From Deltaproteobacteria bacterium (GTDB lineage: Bacteria; Myxococcota_A; UBA9042; PHBI01; JACKFB01), in contig JACKFB010000020.1 of the NCBI GenBank assembly GCA_020632695.1, forward strand, positions 22,192 to 86,191: 64,000 bases of DNA, written 5' to 3'. The position numbers and the translations under genes are program-made. Below are positions 9,053 to 18,528 of the stretch, in pieces (position 1 is the first letter of the stretch; every line of letters starts with the position of its first letter). A model generated the notes under the pieces. It did not search any database. It was not told where the DNA came from and saw only the letters and a list, made by a program, of their open reading frames with translations.

Positions 9053-10045
9053 ATGCGGGTTCTGCTGGTAGGCGCCGGAGCGGTAGGGCAGGTGTACGGC
9101 GAGACGCTGGCGCGGGGTGGCGCCGAGGTGGGCTTCCTGGTGAAGCCGGCCCACGCGGGCGAGGCTCAGGACGGCTACGCGCTGCACGCGCTGCGGACCT
9201 GGCGGCGCCCGCGCAGCTCGGTCTTCGTCCCCGACGCGGTGTTCACCCAGCTCGGGGAGGCGGCTCAGGAGCGCTGGGACCAGCTCTGGCTCTGCGTCTC
9301 CTCCACGGCGCTGCGCAAGCCGGGCTTCGAGGACATCCTGGCGCGCATCGACGCCGATCTGCTGGTGGCGTTGCAGCCCGGCCTCGAGGACCGCCACTGG
9401 CTGCTCGAGCGCTGGCCGGCCGACCGCCTGGTGCGGGGCGTCATCCCCCTCATCGCCTACCAGTCGCCCCTCCCCGGTCGCGACGACCAGCCCGCCGGCA
9501 TCGCCTGGTGGCTGCCGCCCTTCGCCAAGGTCCCCTTCGACGGTCCGGAGGCCGCCGTGGCCCGCGTCGTCGCTCCCCTGTGCGCCGGCGGCTGGCCTGC
9601 CCGCCACGTGACGCACGCCCCCGAAGGCGCGGCCAGCATCTCGGCGATCCTGATGCCCCACCTGGTCGCGCTGGAGTCCGCCGGCTGGTCCTTCGACGCG
9701 CTGCGCCGCGGCGACGGCCTCGACGCCGCCTCCGCCGCCTCCCGCGAGGCCCTCGCCATCGTCGCCCACGGTCTGGGGCTCCCCACCCCCGCCTTCGCGC
9801 GCCGGCTCAGCCCGGGCCGCATCCGCGCCCTGATGGCCGTCGCCCCGAAGCTGATGCCCCTGCCGCTCGAGCCCTACCTGGCCTGGCACTTCACCAAGGT
9901 CGGCGACCAGACCCGGCAGCACATGGAACACTACATCGAGCGTGGTCAGGCGGCCGGTCTGTCGACCGCCGCGCTCGAGTCGCTCTACGCGCGCCTGGAC
10001 CGACCGTCCAAGAAGCGCGAGCGCGCTACTTCGCCCGGTACGTGA
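9053..10045 (+). CDS. Ketopantoate reductase-like (ApbA/PanE) dehydrogenase
   Basis: A 330-residue protein opening with a Rossmann nucleotide-binding loop, MRVLLVGAGAVGQVYG, typical of the ApbA/PanE family that reduces ketopantoate to pantoate with NADPH. The middle has the family-like stretch LLVALQPGLED, where panE proteins detect disulfide-free NADP sites. The C-terminal helical half is poorly conserved in this family and I cannot confirm the catalytic Lys and Glu, so a different 2-oxoacid substrate is possible. The ATG at 9053 is preceded by AGGAGG at 9043-9048, which decides the start over an upstream in-frame ATG at 9002. Its last 20 bases overlap the convergent infA gene. Confidence 0.7.
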   Translation: MRVLLVGAGAVGQVYGETLARGGAEVGFLVKPAHAGEAQDGYALHALRTWRRPRSSVFVPDAVFTQLGEAAQERWDQLWLCVSSTALRKPGFEDILARIDADLLVALQPGLEDRHWLLERWPADRLVRGVIPLIAYQSPLPGRDDQPAGIAWWLPPFAKVPFDGPEAAVARVVAPLCAGGWPARHVTHAPEGAASISAILMPHLVALESAGWSFDALRRGDGLDAASAASREALAIVAHGLGLPTPAFARRLSPGRIRALMAVAPKLMPLPLEPYLAWHFTKVGDQTRQHMEHYIERGQAAGLSTAALESLYARLDRPSKKRERATSPGT

Positions 10046-10247
10046 TGCGGCCGCGCTCGAGGTCGTAGGGCGACAGCTCCACGGTGACGCGATCCCCCGG
10101 CAGGATGCGGATGTAGTACTTCCGCATCTTGCCCGACACGTGCGCCAGGACCTTGTGGCCGTTGTCCAACTCGACGCGGAACATCGCGTTCTTGAGCGGC
10201 TCGACCACGGTGCCCTCGACGACGATTCCTTCTTCCTTGTTGCTCAC
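10026..10247 (-). CDS. infA: Translation initiation factor IF-1
   Basis: A 73-residue OB-fold protein whose whole sequence matches IF-1: IVVEGTVVEPLKNAMFRVEL, GHKVLAHVSGKMRKYYIRIL, GDRVTVELSPYDLERGRITYR. IF-1 binds the A site of the 30S subunit during initiation. It starts with GTG at 10247, with a GGAGGC ribosome site 4 bases upstream. It is monocistronic here, not in a ribosomal protein operon. Its 3' end overlaps the convergent dehydrogenase gene by 20 bases, so transcripts from the two strands could be antisense to each other. Confidence 0.97.
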   Translation of the reverse strand: MSNKEEGIVVEGTVVEPLKNAMFRVELDNGHKVLAHVSGKMRKYYIRILPGDRVTVELSPYDLERGRITYRAK

Positions 10248-10313
10248 GAAGCCTCCGATGCGATGAGCCGTCCCCGGGACACAAGACGGCTGCCGGTCAC
10301 CGGGACGGCGCCT

Positions 10314-10342
10314 GCCTTACCCGTAGCCCCCTCCCATGTCAA
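10314..10342 (-). promoter_or_regulatory. Candidate infA promoter
   Basis: A perfect minus-strand TTGACA (plus 10337-10342) is separated by 17 bases from TAAGGC (10314-10319). The -10 match is weak. It lies about 66 bases upstream of the infA GTG. Confidence 0.4.
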
Positions 10343-10485
10343 TGAGGACGCGGCGGCGGCGGCCCCGCGGGCGCGCACCTCGCGGCGCATCCGGCGGCCT
10401 CGGAGGGTGTTGTCGGAATCGACGCGCTCGCGTCCCGACGAGGACATGAGGCAGCCGCGCGACGGGAGAATCCGGGGACGCCGTC

Positions 10486-10952
10486 TCAGGACAGGCCGAG
10501 CCAGCCCAGCACGTCCACGCGGAACCAGTCGAGCAGGCTCTCGCCCAGGGCAGCCAGGGTGGCCAGCCGGATGACGCGGCCGAGCAGCGCCACCGGCATC
10601 ACGTGGGACCAGCGGATGCCGAAGCCGCCGGCGAGCCCGGCGACGATGAGCGGCGGCGGGATGCCGATGATGGCGCTGAAGAGCATCACGGTGAGGTAGC
10701 CGCCCTCCAGGTGGCGCTGATAGCGGGTGCGGGTGCGCTCGATGTTGTCGTGCAGCCAGCGCCACCGCGCCGCCAGCGCCTCGCCGCCGAAGTAGAGGCC
10801 GGTGTAGGTCGCGATCTGCCCCGAGCCGATGAGCAGCCCCACCAGCAGCGGGTGCCAGCCCCGGTCGCCGTAGACCACCGACGACACCTCGGGGTTCAGC
10901 ACCCACACGATCGAGCCGACCAGGCCGATGCCGAACATGGCGAGGATGTCGA

Positions 10953-10956
<4 letters not shown>
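10486..10956 (-). CDS. Small membrane protein, VTT/DedA (YqaA)-like
   Basis: A 156-residue protein with several hydrophobic segments: MFGIGLVGSIVWVLNP, PLLVGLLIGSGQIATYTGLYF, YLTVMLFSAIIGIPPPLIVAGLAGGF and VALLGRVIRLATLAALGE. The IGIPPP re-entrant-like loop followed by a GR.IR motif resembles the SNARE-associated/VTT domain of DedA and YqaA proteins, implicated in lipid flipping. It is shorter than the usual ~200 residues, so this is a tentative family call. The GTG at 10956 overlaps the stop of the upstream aminotransferase (GTGA), which implies translational coupling and a shared transcript. Confidence 0.6.
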
Positions 10957-12224
<1,268 letters not shown>

Positions 12225-12230
12225 GAGGGT

Positions 12231-12259
12231 CGCATACTGGGCGCCACGGCCGGTGTCAA
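12231..12259 (-). promoter_or_regulatory. Promoter of the aminotransferase gene, leaderless spacing
   Basis: On the minus strand, TTGACA (plus 12254-12259), a 17-base spacer and TATGCG (12231-12236). Six bases separate the -10 box from the ATG at 12224, so transcription should begin at or next to the start codon. No Shine-Dalgarno sequence is present. Confidence 0.65.
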
Positions 12260-12354
12260 CGACGCCCGGTGCGCGCGAGCGCTGGCCTCGGGTGCGCTTG
12301 GGGTGCCGGAGGCGCCGCGCGGCGCGGCGGGGAGCGGATGGACGAGGCGGAGTC

Positions 12355-15300
12355 ATGGCTCGCGTAGGTGGACGGGCGCGCGGAGCCGGCCCCCTGGCGC
12401 GCGCCTCGCGCAGGCTGCGGGCGCTGGGGCGGGGCGCGGAGAACGCCTGGGAGATCCTGGCCCGTGGGCGCCTGGGCGCGCCCTACCGCGCCCCCTTCGA
12501 GGTGGAGCTGCTCGAGGGCGTGCTCTCGCTCAGGCACTACGTGGGCCCGCCCACCGAGCAGCCGGCGGGCGACGCGTTGCTGCTGGTGCCGCCCCTGATG
12601 GTGACCGCCGACGTGTACGACATCTCGCCGGAGCTGTCGGCGGTGGCCAGTCTGGCGGCCCAGGGCGTCGACGTGTGGGTGGTGGACTTCGGCGCCCCCG
12701 AGCACAGCGAGGGCGGCATGGATCGCACGCTGGACGACCACGTCCTGGCCGTGGACCGCGCCATCACCGAGGTGGCGGCCCGCACCGGGGGAGGCGTGCA
12801 CGTCGCCGGCTACTCCCAGGGCGGCATGTTCGCCTACCAGGCCGCCGCGCTGCGCCACGGCCGCGACATCGCCTCGGTCATCACCCTGGGCAGCCCGGTG
12901 GACATGCGGCGCAACCTGCCCTTCCGCCTGGACGACACGCTGGCCGAGCGCTTCTTCTCGGCTCTGGGGCTGGGGCTCGCCGGCGCCCTCGAGCGCATCG
13001 AGGGGCTGCCGGGCACCATCACCAGCACGGGCTTCAAGCTGCTCAGCCCGCGACAGGAGCTCAAGCACCTCTTCGGGACCCTCGGCGTCCTGCACGACCG
13101 GGAGGCGCTGGAGCGCATCGAGCCGCGCCGGCGCTTCCTCGGCGGCGAGGGCTTCATCGGCTGGCCGGGGCCCGCCTTCCGCGACTTCGTGGGGCAGTTC
13201 ATCGTCCAGAACCGCATGCGCTCGGGCGGCTTCGTCATCGACGGGCGCACGGTGTCGCTCGCGGATCTCCGCTGCCCCATCCTCTACTTCGTCGGCACCC
13301 GCGACGACATGGCGCGTCCGGGGGCGGTCCGCGCCATCGAGCGTGCGGCGCCCCACGCCGAGACGCACTCGGTGGCGGTCGAGGCGGGCCACTTCGGCCT
13401 GGTGGTCGGCTCGCGCGCGCTCACCCTGACCTGGCCGACGGTGGCCCAGTGGATCCGCTGGCGCGCCGACCGGGGGCCGATGCCGCTGGCCATCGCCGAG
13501 GGCGCGGGGCCGGGGGGCGAGCCGCCCGAGGTCGCGCCGGACGGCCCCGATTCTCCCGCGCTGGACCTGCTGCTGCGCGCAGGCGAGGCGGTGTGGCGCG
13601 GGCTGGGCGAGGCGTCCCTGGCGGCCTCCGGGCTGGCCTCGGCCGCGCGCTGGCAGCTCCCCCGCGTCATCCGCCTGCTGGGGCTGGCCGACCACTCCCG
13701 GGTCAGCATCGCGCGGCTGCTGAGCGAGCAGGCGCGGGCCATCCCCGACGAGACCTTCTTCCTGTGGGAGGGGCGCGCCTACACCTACGAGCAGGCCGAC
13801 CGGCGGGTCAACCAGCTCGCTCGCGTGCTGTGGGACCTGGGCATCGGCCGTGGCCGCCACGTCGCCGTCTTCATGGGCAACCACCCCGACTACCTGACCG
13901 CCGTCGCGGCGCTCAACCGCCTGGGCGCCGTCGCCGTGCTGCTGAACGCCGACGCCCGCGGCGCGTCGCTGGCCCACGCCATGGTGGCCGGCTCGGTGGA
14001 CGTCCTGCTCTGCGACGCCGAGCACGGCGAGGCGGCGCTGGAGGCCGCCGGGGCGCGCCCGGTGTGGGTGCTGGGCGCCGCCCAGGCCCAGCGCGCCGTC
14101 CCGAGCGGCGCCACCGACCTGGACCCGCAGATGGTGCACAGCTCGGGCGAGCCGCCCGACGGTCTCGACGTCGACGCCGGCATCGCCCGCGATCTGGCGC
14201 TGCTGCTCTTCACCTCGGGGACCACGGGGCTGCCCAAGGCCGCGCGCATCACGAACATGCGGCAGGTGGCGGCGGCGCTGTGGGCGGCCAGCCTCTGCGA
14301 GCTGACGCCCCGCAACACGGTGTACTGCGCGCTGCCGCTGCACCACGCCACCGGCATCCTGGTCGCCTGCGGCGCCGCGCTGGTGGGTGGCTCGCGCCTG
14401 GCCCTGGCGCCGCGGTTCTCCGCCAGCGGCTTCTGGGACGACGTGCGCCGCTACGGCGTGGACGTCGTGGTGTACGTGGGCGAGCTGTGCCGCTACCTGG
14501 TCAGCGCCCCCGGCCGCCCCGACGAGGCCGACCACCCCGTGCGCCTCTTCGTCGGCAACGGCATGCGCGCCGAGGTCTGGGAGCACCTGCTGGCGCGCTT
14601 CGGTCCGGTGCGGGTGATGGAGTTCTACGGCTCCACCGAGGGCAACGTGGTGCTGGCCAACGTCAGCGGCCAGAAGATCGGCTCGGTCGGTCAGCCGCTC
14701 ACCGGCGCCGGCGAGGTGGCCGTGCTGCGCTGGGACCTGGACGCCGAGGCCCCCGCCCGCGACGCCGAGGGGCGGGCCGTCCGCGCGGCGCCCGGGGAGG
14801 CCGGCCTGCTGGTGTCGCGCATCGACTCCGAGCACCCGCTGGCCCGCTTCGAGGGCTACGTGGACCCCGACACCACCGCGCGGCGCGTGATGCGCGACCT
14901 CTTCGAGCCCGGCGACGCCTGGTTCGACACGGGCGACCTCATGCGCCGCGACGCCGACGGCGACTTCTGGTTCGTCGATCGGCTGGGGGAGACCTTCCGC
15001 TGGAAGGGCGAGAACGTCTCGAGCGCGCAGGTCGCGGCCGTGGTCGCCGAGGCCAGCTTCGTCTCGATGGCGACCGTCTACGGTGTCGCCTTGACCGGGC
15101 GCGAGGGGCGGGCCGGCATGGCGGCGGTGGAGCTGCTCCCGGGAGCCAGCTTCGACGGCGAGGCGCTCTACCGGCTGGTGGCCAAGAACCTCACCCCGGC
15201 CGCCCGGCCGCGCTTCGTGCGGGTGGTGCCGAAGCTGGAGACCACCGCGTCGCTCAAGGTGGACAAGAGCACGCTGCGCGCCGAGGGCGCCGACCCGGGC

Positions 15301-15408
15301 CGCGTGGGCGATCCGCTCTACCACCTCGACGAGCCGTCCGAGACCTACGCGCCGCTGACGATGAACGGCTGGGCGCAGCTCGTCGCCCGCCCGGCGACCC
15401 GGCTCTGA
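12355..15408 (+). CDS. Fusion of PhaC-like alpha/beta hydrolase and acyl-CoA synthetase
   Basis: A 1017-residue two-domain protein. Residues ~40-400 are an alpha/beta hydrolase resembling polyhydroxyalkanoate synthase (LLLVPPLMVTADVYD, WVVDFGAPE), with the nucleophile elbow GYSQGG near residue 151; it has Ser where PhaC has Cys. Residues ~455-1000 are an AMP-binding acyl-CoA synthetase: LLFTSGTTGLPKAAR near 616, EFYGSTEGN, FDTGDLMRRD and the catalytic Lys near TASLKVDKSTL. The EFYGSTEGN form is typical of FATP/FadD6-like long-chain enzymes. One chain could thus release a fatty acid from an ester or thioester and activate it to acyl-CoA. The ATG at 12355 is preceded by GAGGCGGAG. It is divergent from the aminotransferase gene. 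Confidence 0.85.
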   Translation: MARVGGRARGAGPLARASRRLRALGRGAENAWEILARGRLGAPYRAPFEVELLEGVLSLRHYVGPPTEQPAGDALLLVPPLMVTADVYDISPELSAVASLAAQGVDVWVVDFGAPEHSEGGMDRTLDDHVLAVDRAITEVAARTGGGVHVAGYSQGGMFAYQAAALRHGRDIASVITLGSPVDMRRNLPFRLDDTLAERFFSALGLGLAGALERIEGLPGTITSTGFKLLSPRQELKHLFGTLGVLHDREALERIEPRRRFLGGEGFIGWPGPAFRDFVGQFIVQNRMRSGGFVIDGRTVSLADLRCPILYFVGTRDDMARPGAVRAIERAAPHAETHSVAVEAGHFGLVVGSRALTLTWPTVAQWIRWRADRGPMPLAIAEGAGPGGEPPEVAPDGPDSPALDLLLRAGEAVWRGLGEASLAASGLASAARWQLPRVIRLLGLADHSRVSIARLLSEQARAIPDETFFLWEGRAYTYEQADRRVNQLARVLWDLGIGRGRHVAVFMGNHPDYLTAVAALNRLGAVAVLLNADARGASLAHAMVAGSVDVLLCDAEHGEAALEAAGARPVWVLGAAQAQRAVPSGATDLDPQMVHSSGEPPDGLDVDAGIARDLALLLFTSGTTGLPKAARITNMRQVAAALWAASLCELTPRNTVYCALPLHHATGILVACGAALVGGSRLALAPRFSASGFWDDVRRYGVDVVVYVGELCRYLVSAPGRPDEADHPVRLFVGNGMRAEVWEHLLARFGPVRVMEFYGSTEGNVVLANVSGQKIGSVGQPLTGAGEVAVLRWDLDAEAPARDAEGRAVRAAPGEAGLLVSRIDSEHPLARFEGYVDPDTTARRVMRDLFEPGDAWFDTGDLMRRDADGDFWFVDRLGETFRWKGENVSSAQVAAVVAEASFVSMATVYGVALTGREGRAGMAAVELLPGASFDGEALYRLVAKNLTPAARPRFVRVVPKLETTASLKVDKSTLRAEGADPGRVGDPLYHLDEPSETYAPLTMNGWAQLVARPATRL

Positions 15409-15422
15409 GCGGACCGATCGCT

Positions 15423-16340
15423 TCAGGGGTTCAGGGCCCGCGAGGCCAGCCCGTGCTGCAGCCCGCGGGTGGAGAAGCGCAGCTCGGGCACGCCCAGGGC
15501 CTCCATGAGCACGTCGAGCAGGGTCGCGCCGCTCGGCAGCAGCTCTGCGCGGCCGGCCATGACCTCGGGCGCCAGGGCGCTCACCTCGGCCGGGCTCAGG
15601 GTGACCAGGTGGCGGGCGAGGCGGCGCACGGTGGCTGCGTCGATGATCGCGCCCTCGAGCCGCTGGGGATCCAACCGATCCAGCCCGCGTGAGAGCGCCA
15701 CCAGGCAGGCCACGGTGCCGGCGACGCCGACCACGGGGGAGGGCAGGGGGACCGGCACGGACGCCCCGTCGATGGCGGCGCGGGCGTCGCGCCGGAGTCG
15801 GGCGACGTCCTCGGGGGCGGGCGGGAGCCTGGGCCAGTGGCGGTCGCGCAGGCGCACGCTGCCGATGTCGACGCTGACGCGGAGCGAGAGCGCGCCGGGG
15901 CGGCCGCTGACCAGCTCGGTGGAGCCGCCGCCGATGTCGATGACCGTCACCCGCCCGGCCGCGCCGTCGCTGAGCACCCCCTCGAGGGTCAGCGTCGCCT
16001 CCTCCTCGCCGGACACCACCTGCGCCGTGACGCCGTGCCGTGCGACGAGCGCCAGCAGCTCACCCTGGTTGCTGGCGTCACGCGACGCGCTGGTCAGCCC
16101 GGCGAGCCGCGGACCCGCCCCCAACGCGTCAGCGACCTCCACCAGCTCGCCCAGGACGGCGTCCAGGCGCGCCATCGCCGCGGCGCTCACCGGGCCACCC
16201 GCCACCAGCCCCTCGCCGAGGCGCGTGAAGCGCAGCGCCTCCGCCACCGGGACCACGCGACCGTCGCGGGCCTCGGCGACCAGGAAGTTGGTCGTGTGAG
16301 TCCCGATGTCGAAGCATGCCACCCGCTCGCGCCCACCCAT
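15423..16340 (-). CDS. Ppx/GppA-family phosphatase
   Basis: A 305-residue member of the ASKHA fold Ppx/GppA family: phosphate-1 loop CFDIGTHTTNFLVAE, LTSASRDASN, VVSGEEEATLTLEGVL and the phosphate-2 loop VIDIGGGSTELV. These enzymes remove phosphate from polyphosphate ends or from pppGpp. The usual first-loop DxGSNS is DIGTHT here, a variant. The protein is the length of short exopolyphosphatases that lack the C-terminal HD-like domain. The ATG at 16340 (MGGRERV) starts the family domain at once; the longer in-frame extension is Arg-rich. It is convergent with the fusion gene, 14 bases apart. Confidence 0.85.
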   Translation of the reverse strand: MGGRERVACFDIGTHTTNFLVAEARDGRVVPVAEALRFTRLGEGLVAGGPVSAAAMARLDAVLGELVEVADALGAGPRLAGLTSASRDASNQGELLALVARHGVTAQVVSGEEEATLTLEGVLSDGAAGRVTVIDIGGGSTELVSGRPGALSLRVSVDIGSVRLRDRHWPRLPPAPEDVARLRRDARAAIDGASVPVPLPSPVVGVAGTVACLVALSRGLDRLDPQRLEGAIIDAATVRRLARHLVTLSPAEVSALAPEVMAGRAELLPSGATLLDVLMEALGVPELRFSTRGLQHGLASRALNP

Positions 16341-16504
16341 CGCCCGGCCTCCGGCTCGGGGCCCGCGCCGCGCCGGGCCCACCCCGATGTACCCGGCCCG
16401 CCCGTCGCCGCGCAACGCCCGCGTTCGCGCTGGAACCCGAGCCGCGCGCGCGGTAAGAGGGCGCCTGCGCCCCGGTCCCGCCCACACGCTCCGAGATTCG
16501 CGCC

Positions 16505-17554
16505 ATGTATGCCCTCGCGCGCCCCCTGCTCTTCCGCCTCGACGCCGAGAAGGCCCACGAGCTCGTCTTCGCTTCGGTCGCCGGCCTGGGCCCGGTCGCG
16601 CGCCTGGGGATGCGGCTCACCCTGCCCATGCCCGATCCGCGGCTGGCCGTGACGGTCGCCGGGCTGCGCTGGCCGACGCCGGTCGGGCTGGCGGCGGGGC
16701 TCGACAAGGACGGGCGCCTGGTCCGCTTCTGGCCCGAGCTGGGCTTCGGCGCGGTCGAGCTGGGCACGGTCACCGCCCTGGCCCAACCGGGAAACCCGCG
16801 CCCGCGCCTGTTCCGCGTGCCTGACGCGGGCGCGCTCATCAACCGCATGGGCTTCAACAACGCCGGCTCCCAGGCGCTGGCCACGCGCCTGCGCGCGCTC
16901 CGCGACGCGGGCGCGTGGCCCGAGGTGCCCATCGGGGTGAACCTGGGCAAGTCCAAGGTGACGGAGCTGGACGACGCGGTGCAGGACTACGCCACCAGCG
17001 CCCAGCGCCTGGCCGAGCTGGCCGACTACCTGGTGGTCAACGTCAGCTCGCCCAATACGCCGGGGCTGCGCACCCTGCAGGACGCCGACCGCCTCGCCGC
17101 CATCGTGCGCGCGGTGGTGGGCGCGGCTTCGGGGCGTCCGGTCTTCGTGAAGCTGGCGCCGGACCTCGGGGAGCCGGCGCTGGACGACGCGGTGGCGGTC
17201 TCGGCGGCCGAGGGCGCCGCGGGGTTCATCGCCACCAACACCACCATCGACCACCAGGGGCTCGCCGAGGTGGGCGCGGGCGGCCTGTCGGGGCGTCCGC
17301 TCTTCTCGCGCGCGCTCGAGGTGGTGCGCCACGTGGCCGCGCGCACCGATCTGCCGGTCATCGGCGTCGGCGGCGTCCACGGCGCCGACCAGGTCCTGGA
17401 GATGCTGGCGGCAGGCGCGGCGGCCGTGCAGATCTACACGGCGCTCATCTACGAGGGCCCGACGCTGGTGGGCCGCATCCTCGGCGAGCTGTCCCGCGCG
17501 CTCGACGAATCGGGCGCGCCGGATCTCCCCACCCTGGTCGCCTCCTCCCGATGA
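16505..17554 (+). CDS. pyrD: Dihydroorotate dehydrogenase (quinone), class 2
   Basis: A 349-residue protein with class 2 features: an N-terminal membrane-associating helix (MYALARPLLFRLDAEKAHEL), the GLAAGLDKDG FMN region, NRMGFNN, and the catalytic Ser in NVSSPNTPGLR. FATNTT-like IATNTTID and GVGGVHG close the FMN site. It oxidises dihydroorotate to orotate in pyrimidine synthesis and passes electrons to quinone at the inner membrane. The length is close to E. coli PyrD. Its stop overlaps the rsgA start by ATGA. Confidence 0.95.
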   Translation: MYALARPLLFRLDAEKAHELVFASVAGLGPVARLGMRLTLPMPDPRLAVTVAGLRWPTPVGLAAGLDKDGRLVRFWPELGFGAVELGTVTALAQPGNPRPRLFRVPDAGALINRMGFNNAGSQALATRLRALRDAGAWPEVPIGVNLGKSKVTELDDAVQDYATSAQRLAELADYLVVNVSSPNTPGLRTLQDADRLAAIVRAVVGAASGRPVFVKLAPDLGEPALDDAVAVSAAEGAAGFIATNTTIDHQGLAEVGAGGLSGRPLFSRALEVVRHVAARTDLPVIGVGGVHGADQVLEMLAAGAAAVQIYTALIYEGPTLVGRILGELSRALDESGAPDLPTLVASSR

Positions 17555-18456
17555 GCGCCGCCCGCCGATTCGAGGGGACCGTCGTCGAGGTCCACGGCAT
17601 GCGGGCCACGGTGCTGCGCCACGACGACGGGACCCGGGTGCGCTGCCGCCCCCTGCGCGACCGCACCCAGCTCGCCGTGGGCGACCGGGTCGAGGTGACC
17701 GACGACCGCCACGGCCTCGAGATCACCGCGCTGGCGCCGCGCGAGCGCTGCCTCTGGCGCCCGGTCGAGCGAGGCCGCCTGCTGATGGCGGCCCACGTGG
17801 ACCGGCTCGTCGTGGTCTGCGCGGTCGAGCCGCCGCCGCGCCCGGGCCTCCTCGATCGCTTCATCATCGCCGCCGACGCCGAGGACATCGACGTCGTGCT
17901 GGTGCTCAACAAGGTGGACCTGCCCGAGGTCGACGCCGCCCGCGAGCTGCTCGGGCCCTACCGCGCGATGGACTACCCCGTCCTGGAGACCTCGGCCCAC
18001 GCCGGCGGCGGCGTCGAGGCGCTGCGCGAGCTGGCCCGGGAGGGCCTCACCGTGCTGGCCGGCCACTCCGGCGTGGGCAAGTCCTCGCTGCTCAACGCGC
18101 TGGTCCCCGGCTCCGCGCTGGCCGTCGGCGAGGTGAACGCCACCACCGGCCGCGGCCGCCACACCACCTCGGTGACCACCTGCCAGTCGCTGGGCGCCGC
18201 CTGGCCCGAGGGCGGGCTGCTGGTGGACACGCCGGGCGTCCGCGCCTTCGGCCTCTACGGCTTCGAGCTGACCCGCATCGCCCACGGCTTCCGCGACCTG
18301 CGCCCCCACGTCGGCGCCTGCCGGTTCCGCGACTGCCTTCACGAGGGCGAGCCGGGCTGCGGCGTGGCCGACGCCGTGGCCCGGGGAGCGGTCGCCGCCG
18401 AGCGCCACGAGAGCTACCTGCGCATCCTCGGCTCGGTGCGGCGCGGCGAGGGCTGA
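17551..18456 (+). CDS. rsgA: Ribosome biogenesis GTPase RsgA
   Basis: A 301-residue circularly permuted GTPase: an N-terminal OB-like domain, then G4 NKVDLPE, then G1 GHSGVGKSSLLNAL and G3 DTPGVRAF, in the permuted order diagnostic of RsgA. The C-terminal zinc knuckle ACRFRDCLHEGEPGC is intact. RsgA (YjeQ) checks 30S subunit maturation. The ATG at 17551 overlaps the pyrD stop, implying translational coupling. Confidence 0.96.
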   Translation: MSAARRFEGTVVEVHGMRATVLRHDDGTRVRCRPLRDRTQLAVGDRVEVTDDRHGLEITALAPRERCLWRPVERGRLLMAAHVDRLVVVCAVEPPPRPGLLDRFIIAADAEDIDVVLVLNKVDLPEVDAARELLGPYRAMDYPVLETSAHAGGGVEALRELAREGLTVLAGHSGVGKSSLLNALVPGSALAVGEVNATTGRGRHTTSVTTCQSLGAAWPEGGLLVDTPGVRAFGLYGFELTRIAHGFRDLRPHVGACRFRDCLHEGEPGCGVADAVARGAVAAERHESYLRILGSVRRGEG

Positions 18457-18492
18457 GCCGGCGGCCGCCGCTCGGGCGGGGCGACGCGAGGT

Positions 18493-18521
18493 TTGACGGC
18501 GGCACCCACCGTCCCGATACT
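18493..18521 (+). promoter_or_regulatory. Promoter of SGNH gene, leaderless spacing
   Basis: TTGACG (18493-18498), a 17-base spacer and GATACT (18516-18521). Only seven bases lie between the -10 box and the GTG at 18529, and no ribosome site is present, so the transcript is probably leaderless. Confidence 0.65.
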
Positions 18522-18528
18522 TCCGCGC

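Noticed and set aside
12355..13700. Polyhydroxyalkanoate synthase
   Set aside because: The nucleophile elbow has Ser (GYSQGG) instead of the Cys required for PHA synthesis.
12256..15324. 1022-codon minus-strand frame
   Set aside because: Shadow of the hydrolase/acyl-CoA synthetase gene on the plus strand.
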